Below, piece by piece: positions 39,129 through 48,761 of a stretch of DNA of 64,000 bases. The stretch lies in the NCBI RefSeq assembly GCF_000717025.1, contig NZ_JNXG01000001.1, forward strand, positions 372,001-436,000. The letters run 5' to 3'. This DNA is from Streptomyces atroolivaceus (GTDB lineage: Bacteria > Actinomycetota > Actinomycetes > Streptomycetales > Streptomycetaceae). A program made the position numbers and the translations under genes. The notes beneath the pieces were generated by a model. The model was not told where the DNA came from and searched no databases. It worked only from the letters and a program-made list of their open reading frames with translations. Positions within the stretch are counted from its first letter, which is position 1; each line of letters opens with the position of its first letter.

Positions 39129-39464
39129 CTACTTCTGGGCGATGAAGCCTTCGAGGTCGCGGAGAATGGCGGCCTTCGGCTTGGCCCCGACGATGGTCTT
39201 GGCGACCTCGCCACCCTGGTACACGTTGAGTGTGGGGATGGACATCACGCCGTACTTCGCCGCGGTGGCAGGGTTCTCGTCGATGTTGAGCTTGACGATC
39301 TCGATCTCGTCGCCGTACTCAGCCGCAATGGCCTCCAGCGAAGGCGCGATCTGGCGGCACGGACCGCACCAGGCGGCCCAGAAGTCCACCAGGACAGGCT
39401 TGTTGTTCTTCAGGACGTCCTCATCGAATGAGTCGTCGGTTACGTTCTTCAGCGCGCCGGCCAC
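39129..39464 (-). CDS. trxA: Thioredoxin
   Basis: 111 aa with the active site WCGPC (Trp32-Cys33-Cys36) in VDFWAAWCGPCRQIAP, cis-Pro in SIPTLNVYQGG, and the normal length. It is a cytoplasmic disulfide reductase reduced by TrxB, whose gene is 43 nt upstream on the same strand. It is probably part of the SigR-controlled trxBA operon. Confidence 0.97.
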   Translation of the reverse strand: MAGALKNVTDDSFDEDVLKNNKPVLVDFWAAWCGPCRQIAPSLEAIAAEYGDEIEIVKLNIDENPATAAKYGVMSIPTLNVYQGGEVAKTIVGAKPKAAILRDLEGFIAQK

Positions 39465-39507
39465 GGCGGCCTCCTTAACTTCGCGGGTGTGGGTTCAGGG
39501 GAGCAAG

Positions 39508-40479
39508 TCAGACTGCCGGGGTCTTCTCCGGCTCGGCGAGCTGCTCGTCCGAGAGGGCAGCGAGGAATCGCTCTGCGTCGAGAGCAGCCGAGCATCCGGT
39601 CCCGGCGGCTGTGATGGCCTGCCGGTAGGTGTGGTCGACGACGTCGCCGGCGCCGAAGACGCCCTTCAGGTTGGTGCGCGTCGAGGGGGCCTCGACCTTG
39701 AGGTAACCCTCGTCATCGAGGTCGAGCTGCCCCTTGAAAAGCTCCGTGCGGGGATCGTGGCCGACAGCGATGAACAGGCCCGTCACCGGAAGCTCGGAGG
39801 TCTCGCCGTTCTTGGTGTTGCGCAGGGTGAGGCTGGAGAGCTTCTGGTCACCGTGGACCGTGGCGACCTCGCTGTCCCACGCGAACTTGATCTTCGGGTC
39901 GGCGAAGGCTCGCTCCTGCATGGCCTTGGAGGCACGCAGGGAGTCACGGCGGTGGACGATCGTGACGGACTTGGCGAACCGGGAGAGGAAGGTCGCCTCT
40001 TCCATGGCGGTGTCACCTCCACCGACCACGGCGATGTCCTGGTCCTTGAAGAAGAAGCCGTCGCAGGTGGCGCACCAGGAGACACCGCGTCCGGAGAGAG
40101 CGTCCTCGTTGGGCAGGCCGAGCTTGCGGTGCTGAGATCCCGTGGTGACGATGACGGCCTTGGCGCGGTGCACCGTGCCCGCAGTGTCCGTGACGGTCTT
40201 GATGTCACCGGCGAGATCGACGGAGACCACGTCATCGGGGATGAGCTCCGCACCGAAGCGCTCGGCCTGGGCGCGCATGTTGTCCATGAGCTCGGGGCCC
40301 ATGATTCCGTCCTGGAAGCCCGGGAAGTTCTCCACGTCGGTGGTGTTCATCAGTGCACCGCCAGCGGTGACGGCTCCCTCGAACACCAGCGGCTTCAGCG
40401 ACGCGCGAGCGGTGTACAGGGCGGCGGTGTAACCAGCCGGCCCGGAGCCGATGATGATCACATTACGGACGTCGCTCAC
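39508..40479 (-). CDS. trxB: Thioredoxin reductase (NADPH)
   Basis: 323-aa flavoenzyme. FAD site [10 protein letters not shown] (11-20), redox-active CATC (Cys136/Cys139) in [18 protein letters not shown] site [11 protein letters not shown] and a second FAD motif [19 protein letters not shown] are visible. It passes electrons from NADPH to TrxA. A SigR-type promoter lies about 70 nt upstream. Confidence 0.97.
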   Translation of the reverse strand: MSDVRNVIIIGSGPAGYTAALYTARASLKPLVFEGAVTAGGALMNTTDVENFPGFQDGIMGPELMDNMRAQAERFGAELIPDDVVSVDLAGDIKTVTDTAGTVHRAKAVIVTTGSQHRKLGLPNEDALSGRGVSWCATCDGFFFKDQDIAVVGGGDTAMEEATFLSRFAKSVTIVHRRDSLRASKAMQERAFADPKIKFAWDSEVATVHGDQKLSSLTLRNTKNGETSELPVTGLFIAVGHDPRTELFKGQLDLDDEGYLKVEAPSTRTNLKGVFGAGDVVDHTYRQAITAAGTGCSAALDAERFLAALSDEQLAEPEKTPAV

Positions 40480-40548
40480 GGGTTCTTCCTCGTCTCTGCA
40501 GACTGCCTACTGCCTACTGGGGTCGGTTCCACGACTCTCACCCCACCC

Positions 40549-40575
40549 AACGGATCCTACGGGGCCTGCATTCCC
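40549..40575 (-). promoter_or_regulatory. SigR-type promoter of trxBA
   Basis: On the minus strand GGGAAT (40570-40575), exactly 18 nt, then GTT (40549-40551). This matches the SigR consensus GGGAAT-N18-GTT. The start of transcription would be about 60 nt before trxB. It implies induction by disulfide (thiol-oxidative) stress. Confidence 0.85.
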
Positions 40576-40605
40576 GAAATACCGGTCCAGCTCCCGGCAA
40601 GGTGC

Positions 40606-41523
40606 TCAGGGCCGCGTGTAGGAGTGCGTGAGCAGCAGCTGTCCCTTTGTCGCGGGCGTGGAATCGACGCAGGCAGCGTCGACGACGTAGGCCTGGACGC
40701 GGCTCGAGTCCGTCGAGTGAGGCAGCACGACAAGGAAGGCAGCGGTCCCCTCGTAGCTGCCCTTCTCCAAGGCCAGGGCGGGAGCGTCCCGGCCGGTTCC
40801 CTGAAGGACGCAGGGCGGAACGACCACGACCGGTGTGCGCAGCGGGGTACGGGGGGAGGCGTCGCCGGGGAACATGCTCCCCGGCGACGCCTTGGTGTCC
40901 AGAGAAGGCTTGCCCGAGTCGTGGCCCGGAGTCCGAGCTTCCCTTGCCTCGGTCAGGAGCGTATGGACGCGACCTTCCAGCGTGCCTTCCGAGAAGTCCC
41001 CCTGGCTCTTCTTCGCAGCGCTGACTCCACGATCGGCCATCGTGCCGGACGACCCCTGGGACGACTGGAGAGACTGGAGCAGCAGGACACTCATGCCGAC
41101 GGCCGCCGCACCGAAGGCCGTCCCGAGGATCACTGTTCGCCGTCGGCGACGGGTCGACCCCCGGCCGGGGCCAGTGCCACCGCGAGGGCGGCCCGCCGGC
41201 GGAGGCGCGACCGTGCCCTGTGCCGGGAGGCCGAATGTTTCACGTGAAACGGGATTCGCTGTGGCGGGCGCGTCGGGGGTAGCGGCTTCCGCTGACAGCG
41301 CCGCGTCGATGCGGTTGGCGATGTCGTCGGGCATGCGCCCGGGAAGGGGCAGTGCCGCTCCCAGCAGCGAGCGGATCTCTTCCAACGAGGCCTGGATGTG
41401 GCCGCACTCGGCGCAGGCGTCGATATGGCGGCGGAGCGCTGCCTCGCGGGGCGGTGGAAGGAGACCTTCGGTGAGGTCGGAGATCTCCGAGACGTCCGGG
41501 TGCTGAGCCGTGTCGGCTGTCAT
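40606..41523 (-). CDS. Zinc-binding anti-sigma factor for SigM
   Basis: 305 aa from the ATG at 41523, which overlaps the sigM stop (ATGA). The longer open frame is unsupported. A ZAS-like motif His33-x3-Cys37-x2-Cys40 (HIDACAEC) is at the N-terminus, a membrane helix lies about 135-155 after a basic RRRRR stretch, and a C-terminal extracytoplasmic domain follows. It would hold SigM at the membrane until an envelope or redox signal. The codons for VSRET (about residue 92) contain a perfect parS. Confidence 0.88.
   Translation of the reverse strand: MTADTAQHPDVSEISDLTEGLLPPPREAALRRHIDACAECGHIQASLEEIRSLLGAALPLPGRMPDDIANRIDAALSAEAATPDAPATANPVSRETFGLPAQGTVAPPPAGRPRGGTGPGRGSTRRRRRTVILGTAFGAAAVGMSVLLLQSLQSSQGSSGTMADRGVSAAKKSQGDFSEGTLEGRVHTLLTEAREARTPGHDSGKPSLDTKASPGSMFPGDASPRTPLRTPVVVVPPCVLQGTGRDAPALALEKGSYEGTAAFLVVLPHSTDSSRVQAYVVDAACVDSTPATKGQLLLTHSYTRP
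41237..41250. other. parS: parS site inside the anti-sigma factor gene
   Basis: Perfect GTTTCACGTGAAAC within coding sequence, read as VSRET in the linker before the membrane helix. Confidence 0.95.
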
Positions 41524-42224
41524 ACGAGCCCACCTCCACCCTGTACAGCAGCAGGGTCGCCGTCGCCTGCGTCTCTTGGTCCTGTTGCCGGTGGGACGGA
41601 TGGCCCCCGCGTCCGGTTCCTTTCCACGGAGCCGTCCTCGCTGTCCCCTCTGTTGCTGCGTAGATGGGTCAGCAAGGGGAGCAGTCTGGCTCTGCCTCGC
41701 GCGCAGCGGCTTTTCACGGTGCCGGTGGGGACGTCGAGGATGCGCGCAGCTTCGGCAACGGGGTAGGCCTGCATGTCCACGAGGACGAGGGCAGCGCGCT
41801 GTTCTGCGGGCAGAGTGGCAAGTGCTGCCAGAAGTTCGCGGTGCAGATCCTGCCGTTCGGCAGGAGCTTCGGCGGATTCGTGGGGCTCCATGAGCTGATC
41901 GAGCCGCTCGGTGTCGTCGACCGGCGCGGTCTTGCGTGAGGCCGTCTTGCGGGCACGGTCGAGGCAGGCATTGACAGTGATCCTGTGCAGCCACGTGGTG
42001 ACGGCGGACTGGCCACGGAAGGTGTGGGCGGCACGGAAGGCGGAGACAAGAGCGTCCTGCACGGCGTCCGCAGCCTCCTCGCGGTCGCCCAGTGTCCGCA
42101 GGGCCACGGCCCAGAGCCGGTCGCGATGCCGCCGCACGATCTCACCGAAGGCGTCAGGGTCGCCTGCGACGTGCTGGGCCAGGAGATCCTGGTCGCTGGC
42201 GTCGGCGAATCCGGCGTCGTCCAA
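41520..42224 (-). CDS. sigM: ECF RNA polymerase sigma factor SigM
   Basis: 234 aa. Region 2 (about 25-90) has FRAAHTFRGQSAVTTWLHRITVNACLD; region 4 (about 145-195) has LPAEQRAALVLVDMQAYPVAEAARILDVPTGTVKSRCARGR. An extra C-terminal tail of about 35 residues is present. Start ATG at 42224, 26 nt after the pseudokinase stop. Co-directional order murJ-pseudokinase-sigM-anti-sigma matches the sigM locus of Mycobacterium near the origin. The regulon cannot be read here. Confidence 0.93.
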   Translation of the reverse strand: MDDAGFADASDQDLLAQHVAGDPDAFGEIVRRHRDRLWAVALRTLGDREEAADAVQDALVSAFRAAHTFRGQSAVTTWLHRITVNACLDRARKTASRKTAPVDDTERLDQLMEPHESAEAPAERQDLHRELLAALATLPAEQRAALVLVDMQAYPVAEAARILDVPTGTVKSRCARGRARLLPLLTHLRSNRGDSEDGSVERNRTRGPSVPPATGPRDAGDGDPAAVQGGGGLV

Positions 42225-42250
42225 CGGTGAGCCCCCTCCCCCTGGTGTCG

Positions 42251-43945
42251 TCAGCTGGTGACCTTGATATCCGTGATCTTGCCTCTGTAGTTACCGCCAT
42301 CACTCGGCAGCTGGGTCAGCCAGACCAGAAGGTATCGCGCCTGCGCCGGCTTGTCGGGCTTCAGGGACACCTTCGTTCCCGTTCCCTTCGCGACCTTGGT
42401 GAAACCGCCGGGCAGCTGAGGGATGGACGAGCCCTCGGTGGTCCGCAGCTCGACGGAGGTACTGCCGCCGGTGAAGGACACCTCGACGTTGCCCACTTGT
42501 TGGACCTTGCCGAGGTCGAGCACGAGGCCGACGCCTTCTTTGAGCCGTCCGAAATCGGCGCTGAAATAACCGTCCGTGTTCCAGTAGGAGCTTGCGTCCC
42601 CGTCGTGGACGTTCTGCGTCGAGGCGGGCTTCTCGGAACCGTCGCCGAGCGGATCGTAGTCCTGGGCCCCCACGATGGTGACCGGCTTGCTGGGCTCGAC
42701 GGCGTTGTTGTCGTCGCTTCCGCCCTGGGTGCTCCGGGTGGGGGTCGGGTCCCCGGAGTCGTTGTCCCGGTCGAGGACCGTTTCCGCCAGTTGCCAGCTG
42801 CCGAGGCCCAGAGCGGCGATGAGCAGAGCGGACACTGCCCACTTGAGCGCCCTGCCCGTGCGGCTCTGGAGAGGCGGTGGCGGGGCCACGATCACAGGCT
42901 GGGTGGCGGAGGTGGGGCGCGCCGACGGGCGCCCGTAGGTGCCCTGCTGATACGTCGTGCGCTGGTACTCCGGCGGGGCGGCGAAGACGGGTTCCGGCGG
43001 GAGGACGCGCGGCATGGCCGCGACGGCCTTCGCCAGCTCGTCCGGTGTGGTGCATGGCTGTTCCTGCCGGGAGGCGGTGGCGCCGTCGTTGGCGAGCGCG
43101 CGCATGGCCAGTTCCGACAGGCCTCGGTGGACGCCTGCCCGTACCTGGTCCGGGGGGATCAGACCCAGGTCCTTGGGGAGCCCGGAGAGTCCGTATGCGT
43201 CGCTCTCATACGGCCACCGGCGGGTCAGGGCGGCGTAGAGGAGTGCGCCGATGGCTTCGGTGTCCGTGCGGAGCGGCTGATCGGCGGTGATTCCGCGCAG
43301 AGCGGCATTCACCGCCAGCCCGCGGATCCGGTACTGGCCGGTCGAGCTGCGCAGCACGGCGCCGGGCGTGAGACGTAGGTGCGCGAGCCCTTCGCGGTGT
43401 GCCGCGGCCATGGCCTGGGAGATCTGGCTCACGAGCTGGTAGGCGTCGTGGGCTTCCAGGGGGCCGGCTGCCAGCAGAGCCGTGAGCTCGGTGGCATCGG
43501 GGAGCCATTCGTGGACGACGTAGACGAGGTCGCCCTCCTCCACGGCGTCCAGGACCTGGACGAAGCGCGGGTCCCCGAGCAGCGCGGAGGAGCGGGCCGC
43601 GGCCAGCACCGAACGGGCGCGCGGATGATCGGCAGGCAGCAGATGAACACCCACCGCGCGCCGCAGCTTCTCGTCGACGGCTCGCCAGCTGCTGAATCCG
43701 TCCAGCCGGGTGACGCATTCTTCGAGGCGGTAACGTCTGGCCAGTTTGTGACCGCTGTGCAGATCGGGTGACGCCGGCACGGCTTCCGAGCCGTCACGCC
43801 CGCTCGCGTCGCTCTGCGAGCTTGCGCCCTCTTTGTCCTTGGTTTGTGCCGTCCCGTCGGTCGTGGCCGCGTCCGCCTTGGCGGTCAGCGGCTCGTCGCC
43901 GCCGTTGTCGGCCACGTCGACAGCAGCCGTGCTACGTTCCGCCAC
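42251..43945 (-). CDS. Pseudokinase with C-terminal discoidin-like extracellular domain
   Basis: 564 aa. A degenerate Ser/Thr-kinase fold (about 50-290) lacks the catalytic residues: the HRD site reads LAHLRLTPG, the DFG site reads RIRGLAVN and the VAIK lysine position reads AVGVHLLP. A Pro/Thr linker, one membrane helix (about 370-390) and a beta-sandwich-like extracellular C-terminus (QNVHDGDASSYWNTDGY, like F5/8-type sugar-binding domains) follow. It sits 129 nt after murJ. In Mycobacterium a comparable pseudokinase is fused to MurJ and recruits FhaA, so a role in controlling lipid II flipping is likely (inference). GTG start with AGGAA upstream. Confidence 0.85.
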   Translation of the reverse strand: MAERSTAAVDVADNGGDEPLTAKADAATTDGTAQTKDKEGASSQSDASGRDGSEAVPASPDLHSGHKLARRYRLEECVTRLDGFSSWRAVDEKLRRAVGVHLLPADHPRARSVLAAARSSALLGDPRFVQVLDAVEEGDLVYVVHEWLPDATELTALLAAGPLEAHDAYQLVSQISQAMAAAHREGLAHLRLTPGAVLRSSTGQYRIRGLAVNAALRGITADQPLRTDTEAIGALLYAALTRRWPYESDAYGLSGLPKDLGLIPPDQVRAGVHRGLSELAMRALANDGATASRQEQPCTTPDELAKAVAAMPRVLPPEPVFAAPPEYQRTTYQQGTYGRPSARPTSATQPVIVAPPPPLQSRTGRALKWAVSALLIAALGLGSWQLAETVLDRDNDSGDPTPTRSTQGGSDDNNAVEPSKPVTIVGAQDYDPLGDGSEKPASTQNVHDGDASSYWNTDGYFSADFGRLKEGVGLVLDLGKVQQVGNVEVSFTGGSTSVELRTTEGSSIPQLPGGFTKVAKGTGTKVSLKPDKPAQARYLLVWLTQLPSDGGNYRGKITDIKVTS

Positions 43946-44074
43946 CGTCGTTCCTGCCTCCCCATCCGTTGCGCGATGCCAGCCAGCTCTGCACAGTCAC
44001 GCCAATTGTGCCCACACTCCGGCGCTATGCACGACACGCGGTGTCCGGCGATGGTTGTGCGGCCCGAAGTGTGT

Positions 44075-46234
44075 TCAGCGTCCGAGTCGTCCCCGGACCA
44101 TGCCGACCATGCCGTTGAGCTCCTCGATGCGCATCTTCTTCGCGGCGACGAAGAAGATGCCCAGCAGGACGACGCTGCCACAGACCAGAGCCACCACCGA
44201 CCCGCCGGCTCCATCGCCGAGGGCCTTCAGGAGCGCGAAGCCCACACCCCCGCCGACCACGGCCGCAGGGATCGCGGCGAGGCAGAGACGGGCGTAGGTG
44301 CGCACCACACGGGCGCCGTCGAGGTCGCCGCCGAGCCGGCTGCTCAGGCGTCGCCAGGCGATGCCGACGCCGACCGCGTAGGCCAGCCCGTAGGACGCCG
44401 CCATTCCCACGACTGCCCATTGGGCCGGAAGAATCACGTAGCAGAGGGCGGAGGCCGCAGCATTGACCGCTGCGACGATGACCGTGTTGTAGAAGGGGGT
44501 GCGGGTGTCCTCGTACGCGTAGAAGCCGCGCAGTACGACGTACTGCACGGAGTACGGGATGAGGCCGAGGCCGAACGCCATCAGGATGAAGCCCATGGAC
44601 CGCGCGGCCTCGGTGCCGCTGGAGGCGTAGAGCAGGGTGCACATCGGCAGGCCGAGCGCCAGGAAGGTGAAGGCGACGGGCACGATGGCCACTGCCGAGT
44701 TGCGCAGACCCTGCGAGATGTCGTCGCGGACGGCCCCGGGGTCGTTGTCATGGGCGGCGCGGGAGATGCGGGGCAGCAGGGCCGCCATGACCGACACGGT
44801 GATGATGGCCTGGGGCATGCCCCAGATCAGCTGGGCGTTGGAGTAGGCGAGGAAGCCCGAGCCGTCCTTGTCCGCAAGCTTGCCCGCGGAGGTGGCCAGC
44901 TGGGTGACGACCAGCACGCCCGCCTGGTTGGCGAGCACGAACAGGACCGTCCACTTGGCGAGCTTGATCGTCTTTCCGAGCCCGTGGCCCTTCCAGTCGA
45001 AACGGGGACGGAAGCGGAAGCCCGCCTCACGGAGGTACGGAATCATCGCCAGGGCCTGGACGACCAGACCGAGCAGTGTGCCGATACCGAGGAGCCGGAT
45101 GCCCTCCGGCGGGATCGTCTCCACGCCCATCCGGGATTCGGCGGAGGTGCCGTAGACCCAGATGAACAGGCCGAACGTGAAGATCATGACGATGTTGTTG
45201 AGGACCGGGGTCCACATCATCGCGCCGAATTTTCCACGGGCGTTGAGGATCTGGCCCATCACCACGTGGACGCCCATGAAGAAGATGGTCGGCAGGCAGT
45301 AACGGGCGAAGGTGACCGCCACCGTGTCCGCGGCGGGATCGTTCGCGATCGTGCTCGACATGAGGTGCACCAGCTGTGGTGCTGCGAATACGGCGATCAC
45401 GACGATCAGGCCGAGCGCGACCATGACGAGTGTCAGCAGCCGGTTGGCGAACGCCTCGCCGCCGTCCTCGTCGTCCTTCATGGACCGGACGAGCTGAGGC
45501 ACGAAGACGGAGTTCAGCCCGCCGCCCACGGTGAGGATGTAGATCATCGTCGGCAGGGTGTACGCGATGGTGAAGCTGTCACCGAGCACCGCCGCGCCCA
45601 GCGCTGCAGTGATCACGAGGCTGCGGACGAAACCGGTGAGCCGGGACACCAGGGTGCCCGCGGCCATCAGCGCACTGGACTTCAGTATTCCGGCGGCGCG
45701 ACCGCCGGACTTCGCCGGCGCCGGGGCGGGAGCCGCCTCAGGCTCGGCGGGAGGACCGGGCGGCCGTCCCGACCCCTCCTGGTCGCGGAAGAGGTACGCG
45801 AAGGCGTCCTGCTCCCCACGGTCGTCGGCAGCCTGCGTGACCAGGTCGTCCACCCCTACGTACTGGGTGGTCCGGGCGTTGTCGCCGTAAGGAAGGTGCC
45901 TGGAGGGGCCTGCCGGCTCCGGTGGCGGTGTCTGGGCCCAGATGTGGGGGTCCGGGGCGTACTGGGCAGCGGGAGGCTGCTGGTAGAGGCCCTGTGGCTC
46001 CTGGTAGGTGCCGGGTGGCGGCGGGGGGTGCGAGGCGCGGTCGTAGAGCGCCTCGGCCACCGGGTCCTGTGAGGCGAGATCCTGGGCACGGTACGGATCG
46101 TGCTCGTACGCGTGCTGCAGGTAGGGATCGGGTGCCTCCCCTTCCTGGCCGGTGCCCGGTGGCACCGGCGGACCGCCGGAAGACCCAGCTCCGCCCGCGC
46201 CTTGGCCGCGGTCACCGTCGTACGGCGCGTTCAT
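44075..46234 (-). CDS. murJ: Lipid II flippase MurJ (MviN)
   Basis: 719 aa. A cytoplasmic Pro/Gln-rich N-terminus of about 170 residues is followed by a MATE/MOP-type core with about 14 membrane helices (SALMAAGTLVSRLTGFVRSLVITAALG at its beginning). It moves lipid-linked peptidoglycan precursors outward. ATG start with GAGGTGGGG upstream. It lies 49 nt after the DUF6049 gene and upstream of the pseudokinase. The long N-terminal extension is larger than in Gram-negative MurJ and could be a regulatory phosphorylation region. Confidence 0.95.
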   Translation of the reverse strand: MNAPYDGDRGQGAGGAGSSGGPPVPPGTGQEGEAPDPYLQHAYEHDPYRAQDLASQDPVAEALYDRASHPPPPPGTYQEPQGLYQQPPAAQYAPDPHIWAQTPPPEPAGPSRHLPYGDNARTTQYVGVDDLVTQAADDRGEQDAFAYLFRDQEGSGRPPGPPAEPEAAPAPAPAKSGGRAAGILKSSALMAAGTLVSRLTGFVRSLVITAALGAAVLGDSFTIAYTLPTMIYILTVGGGLNSVFVPQLVRSMKDDEDGGEAFANRLLTLVMVALGLIVVIAVFAAPQLVHLMSSTIANDPAADTVAVTFARYCLPTIFFMGVHVVMGQILNARGKFGAMMWTPVLNNIVMIFTFGLFIWVYGTSAESRMGVETIPPEGIRLLGIGTLLGLVVQALAMIPYLREAGFRFRPRFDWKGHGLGKTIKLAKWTVLFVLANQAGVLVVTQLATSAGKLADKDGSGFLAYSNAQLIWGMPQAIITVSVMAALLPRISRAAHDNDPGAVRDDISQGLRNSAVAIVPVAFTFLALGLPMCTLLYASSGTEAARSMGFILMAFGLGLIPYSVQYVVLRGFYAYEDTRTPFYNTVIVAAVNAAASALCYVILPAQWAVVGMAASYGLAYAVGVGIAWRRLSSRLGGDLDGARVVRTYARLCLAAIPAAVVGGGVGFALLKALGDGAGGSVVALVCGSVVLLGIFFVAAKKMRIEELNGMVGMVRGRLGR

Positions 46235-46283
46235 CGAAACCCCACCTCATTGTCCCCGGCCGACAGGCCCCGACAGACATCGC

Positions 46284-48581
46284 TCAACGGTCCACTTTCT
46301 CACCCGGGCCCGATGGGTTACCGCTTTCCGGACCGGTGTCCGGTGCCGGGTCACTCGGCTGCTCGGGTTCGCCGCCGTCGCCGTCCACCACGGCGCCCGC
46401 GACGGTGCGCTTGCGGTGGGTGTACATCCTGATGCCCGCCAGGACCAGCAGCAGCAGTCCGCCGGCGATCACCAGGAGCACCGTCGGTGTGACTTCCGAG
46501 ACCTTCACCGTGAAGGTCATCTCTTCGCCGTAGGGTGCGCCGTCCGTGGTGAACAGCCGCGCAGTGACCTGTGCCTGTCCGTTGGCGTTGGCAGAGGCGT
46601 CGAACTTCACGGACTGGCTGTGCCCGCCCGCGATCTCGACGGGTTCCTGGGCCACTGCTTTGCCGTCGTTGAGCTTGAGCCGGGTGGCGTTGTTCGACGT
46701 CAGGCGGAGTACGAGGTGATCGACACCCTGGACCAGCTTGTTCTGCACGGTCACCGGGATGGTCGCGCTGCGTCCCGAGAGAGTCACATCCGTCTTCGTG
46801 ATCAGCTGGACCTCGGTGGTGAGGCCCTGGAGATAGGTGTGCACCGCATCGCGGTACCGCTGCGCTTCGAGCGGCCTGCCGCGCCACGAGGACGACACGG
46901 AGCGGTTGATCGCGTTCCCGAAGGGGGTCACCACCCGGTCGGGCTGCGTGAGGATGACCTGGAAGCTGTTGAGCGAGTTCTGTGTCGTCCTGATGTCCTG
47001 GAACGCCTGGGTGGGCAGCTCCTGGCTTCGAAGCTTCTTCGGGTACTGAGATGCCCTGGGCACCTTGGTGGTGGCCTGCGCGTCAGGCTCCTGGTCGGCT
47101 GCCGCCGTCAGGTCCAGGGGTTGTGTCCAGTGTTCGGCCGTCAGGGCCTGCAGAGCCCGGGCCATGGTCTGGGCCTGTGCGGCGGTCGGCGTCCGCTGCG
47201 GGGCGACGACGATGCTGCGTTCGTTGTCCGGGGCCTGCTCCGTCACTGCCAGCGTCTGTGCCAGGAATTTCTGGACGGCGAGTGTGGAGGCGCCTGCCTT
47301 GGACATGTCGCCGGTGAAAGCCGTGGAGAGCCGGTGGTCGGCGACGACAGCGGTGGTGCCCCCGCCGATGGGGCGGGCCGACGTCGGTGTGTAGGGCAGC
47401 CCGCCGGTCTCCTCGAGGCTGTCGCTGCGTGCGATCACCTTGTGGGCGCCGGCCGAGGTGGCGACGTCGACGACCGAAGGATCGATCGCGCCGTCCACAG
47501 GCCAGGCGAAGTCGGTGGACGGTTTCACATGAAGGACGGTTTCCACTGTCGTGCCGGCGACCTCGGTCGCCGTCTGCAGGTGGCTGAGGGCGCCCGAGAC
47601 GTTCTTGCCGCGGTGTGCGATGGAGGCGAGGTCGGGGTCGGCGAACGGCAGAGCCACCACCTTCCCGTCCTTCACGGCTGCTTGCAGGTCCGTGAGCCAT
47701 TTCTTGGCGATGGCCTGATTGGTCCCCGCGACTGTGGTGTCCCCTACCTTGACCCGGTAGTTCTTCGTCATGGCATCGGCAGATGCCAGCAGGTCGGGGT
47801 CGATCACCCAGGTCACGGGCAGCTGGCGCCCGAGTGACACCAACTGTTCCAGGCGGCCGCCGGGGGCCAGCTCCAGTGCCAGGTCGTCATTGGCGAACAC
47901 GGGGGTCTGCTGCTCGTCCGAGCCCGTCTCGGCCGTGAGATGGGCCGAAGCGATCAAGGGCCAGAGAAACGTGAGCTTGGTCTTGCTCTTGGTGTCCTCC
48001 GGCTGCCACGGCAAGAAGGTCCGCTGGATTCCGAGCACCTGGTCGTAGGCGTAATCGGCCGTGCGGCCCGTCAGGGACACCCCCAGCTGGTAGACGCCCT
48101 CGGCGTCCAGGTCCAGCTTGTTCACCGGAACGGCGAGCGTGAAGTCCTGGCTGACCCCGGACGCGAGCTCGGGGACCTTCAGCGTGTACGAGCCACCGAG
48201 CTTTGCCGGGTCGCTGCCGGGCTGGTAGCCGGTGCGCTTGGCGGCCTCGTCGATCGCTCCCCTGCCGGACAGTCGCGGCCCGACGCGCAGATCGACCTCG
48301 GCGTCCGTGACAGTCTTCTTGCCCTTGTTGGTCAGGGTGCCCGAGACGGTCAGGGTGTCGCCTTCGACCGGTGCGCTGGGGGCGAGGGTGTCCAGAGACA
48401 CATCGACGGTGCGTGAGCCGGCCGGGGCCTTGGTCGCTGCCTCAGCCTGTGCCGAGGGCGCTGCGGGCCCGGCCAGGAGGCCGGCGACCATCGGCACCCC
48501 GACGATCAAGGAGGCCGTGCGCCGGAGCCACCGGCGGGCAGGGGAGGGATTCATCCCCTGAAAGTCTGCCGCCTCGGCCAC
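46284..48581 (-). CDS. DUF6049 family secreted membrane-anchored protein
   Basis: 765 aa from the GTG at 48581 (VAEAADFQGMNPSPARRWLRR), with GAGGG upstream. The longer frame crosses the divergent cca promoter. A signal peptide (about 18-45), a large extracytoplasmic region with an Ig-like segment (TVSGTLTNKGKKTVTDAEVDL) and a C-terminal membrane helix (about 715-738) with a basic cytoplasmic end. It corresponds by position to the large protein encoded before mviN in Mycobacterium. Probably envelope-related. No enzymatic motif seen. Confidence 0.88.
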   Translation of the reverse strand: MAEAADFQGMNPSPARRWLRRTASLIVGVPMVAGLLAGPAAPSAQAEAATKAPAGSRTVDVSLDTLAPSAPVEGDTLTVSGTLTNKGKKTVTDAEVDLRVGPRLSGRGAIDEAAKRTGYQPGSDPAKLGGSYTLKVPELASGVSQDFTLAVPVNKLDLDAEGVYQLGVSLTGRTADYAYDQVLGIQRTFLPWQPEDTKSKTKLTFLWPLIASAHLTAETGSDEQQTPVFANDDLALELAPGGRLEQLVSLGRQLPVTWVIDPDLLASADAMTKNYRVKVGDTTVAGTNQAIAKKWLTDLQAAVKDGKVVALPFADPDLASIAHRGKNVSGALSHLQTATEVAGTTVETVLHVKPSTDFAWPVDGAIDPSVVDVATSAGAHKVIARSDSLEETGGLPYTPTSARPIGGGTTAVVADHRLSTAFTGDMSKAGASTLAVQKFLAQTLAVTEQAPDNERSIVVAPQRTPTAAQAQTMARALQALTAEHWTQPLDLTAAADQEPDAQATTKVPRASQYPKKLRSQELPTQAFQDIRTTQNSLNSFQVILTQPDRVVTPFGNAINRSVSSSWRGRPLEAQRYRDAVHTYLQGLTTEVQLITKTDVTLSGRSATIPVTVQNKLVQGVDHLVLRLTSNNATRLKLNDGKAVAQEPVEIAGGHSQSVKFDASANANGQAQVTARLFTTDGAPYGEEMTFTVKVSEVTPTVLLVIAGGLLLLVLAGIRMYTHRKRTVAGAVVDGDGGEPEQPSDPAPDTGPESGNPSGPGEKVDR

Positions 48582-48761
48582 GCGTATCCGTCCCTCGTCG
48601 TCGTCAGCTGGTGCCGGCTCTGCCGGTCTCTGCGTCCCCGCATGGTAACGATGTGCCCGACGCCTGCGTGCCGGGGACCGTGCCCCATGATCGGGAGAGT
48701 CTCGCAGGGCGGCGAGAAACGATGACGCCCGGGCCGGTCGGTGCACGTACCCTTTTCTGTT

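Noticed and set aside
47522..47535. parS-like GTTTCACATGAAGG in the DUF6049 gene
   Set aside because: It differs from the consensus at three of 14 positions, including the central CG of CACGTG, and lies within coding sequence; ParB binding is unlikely.
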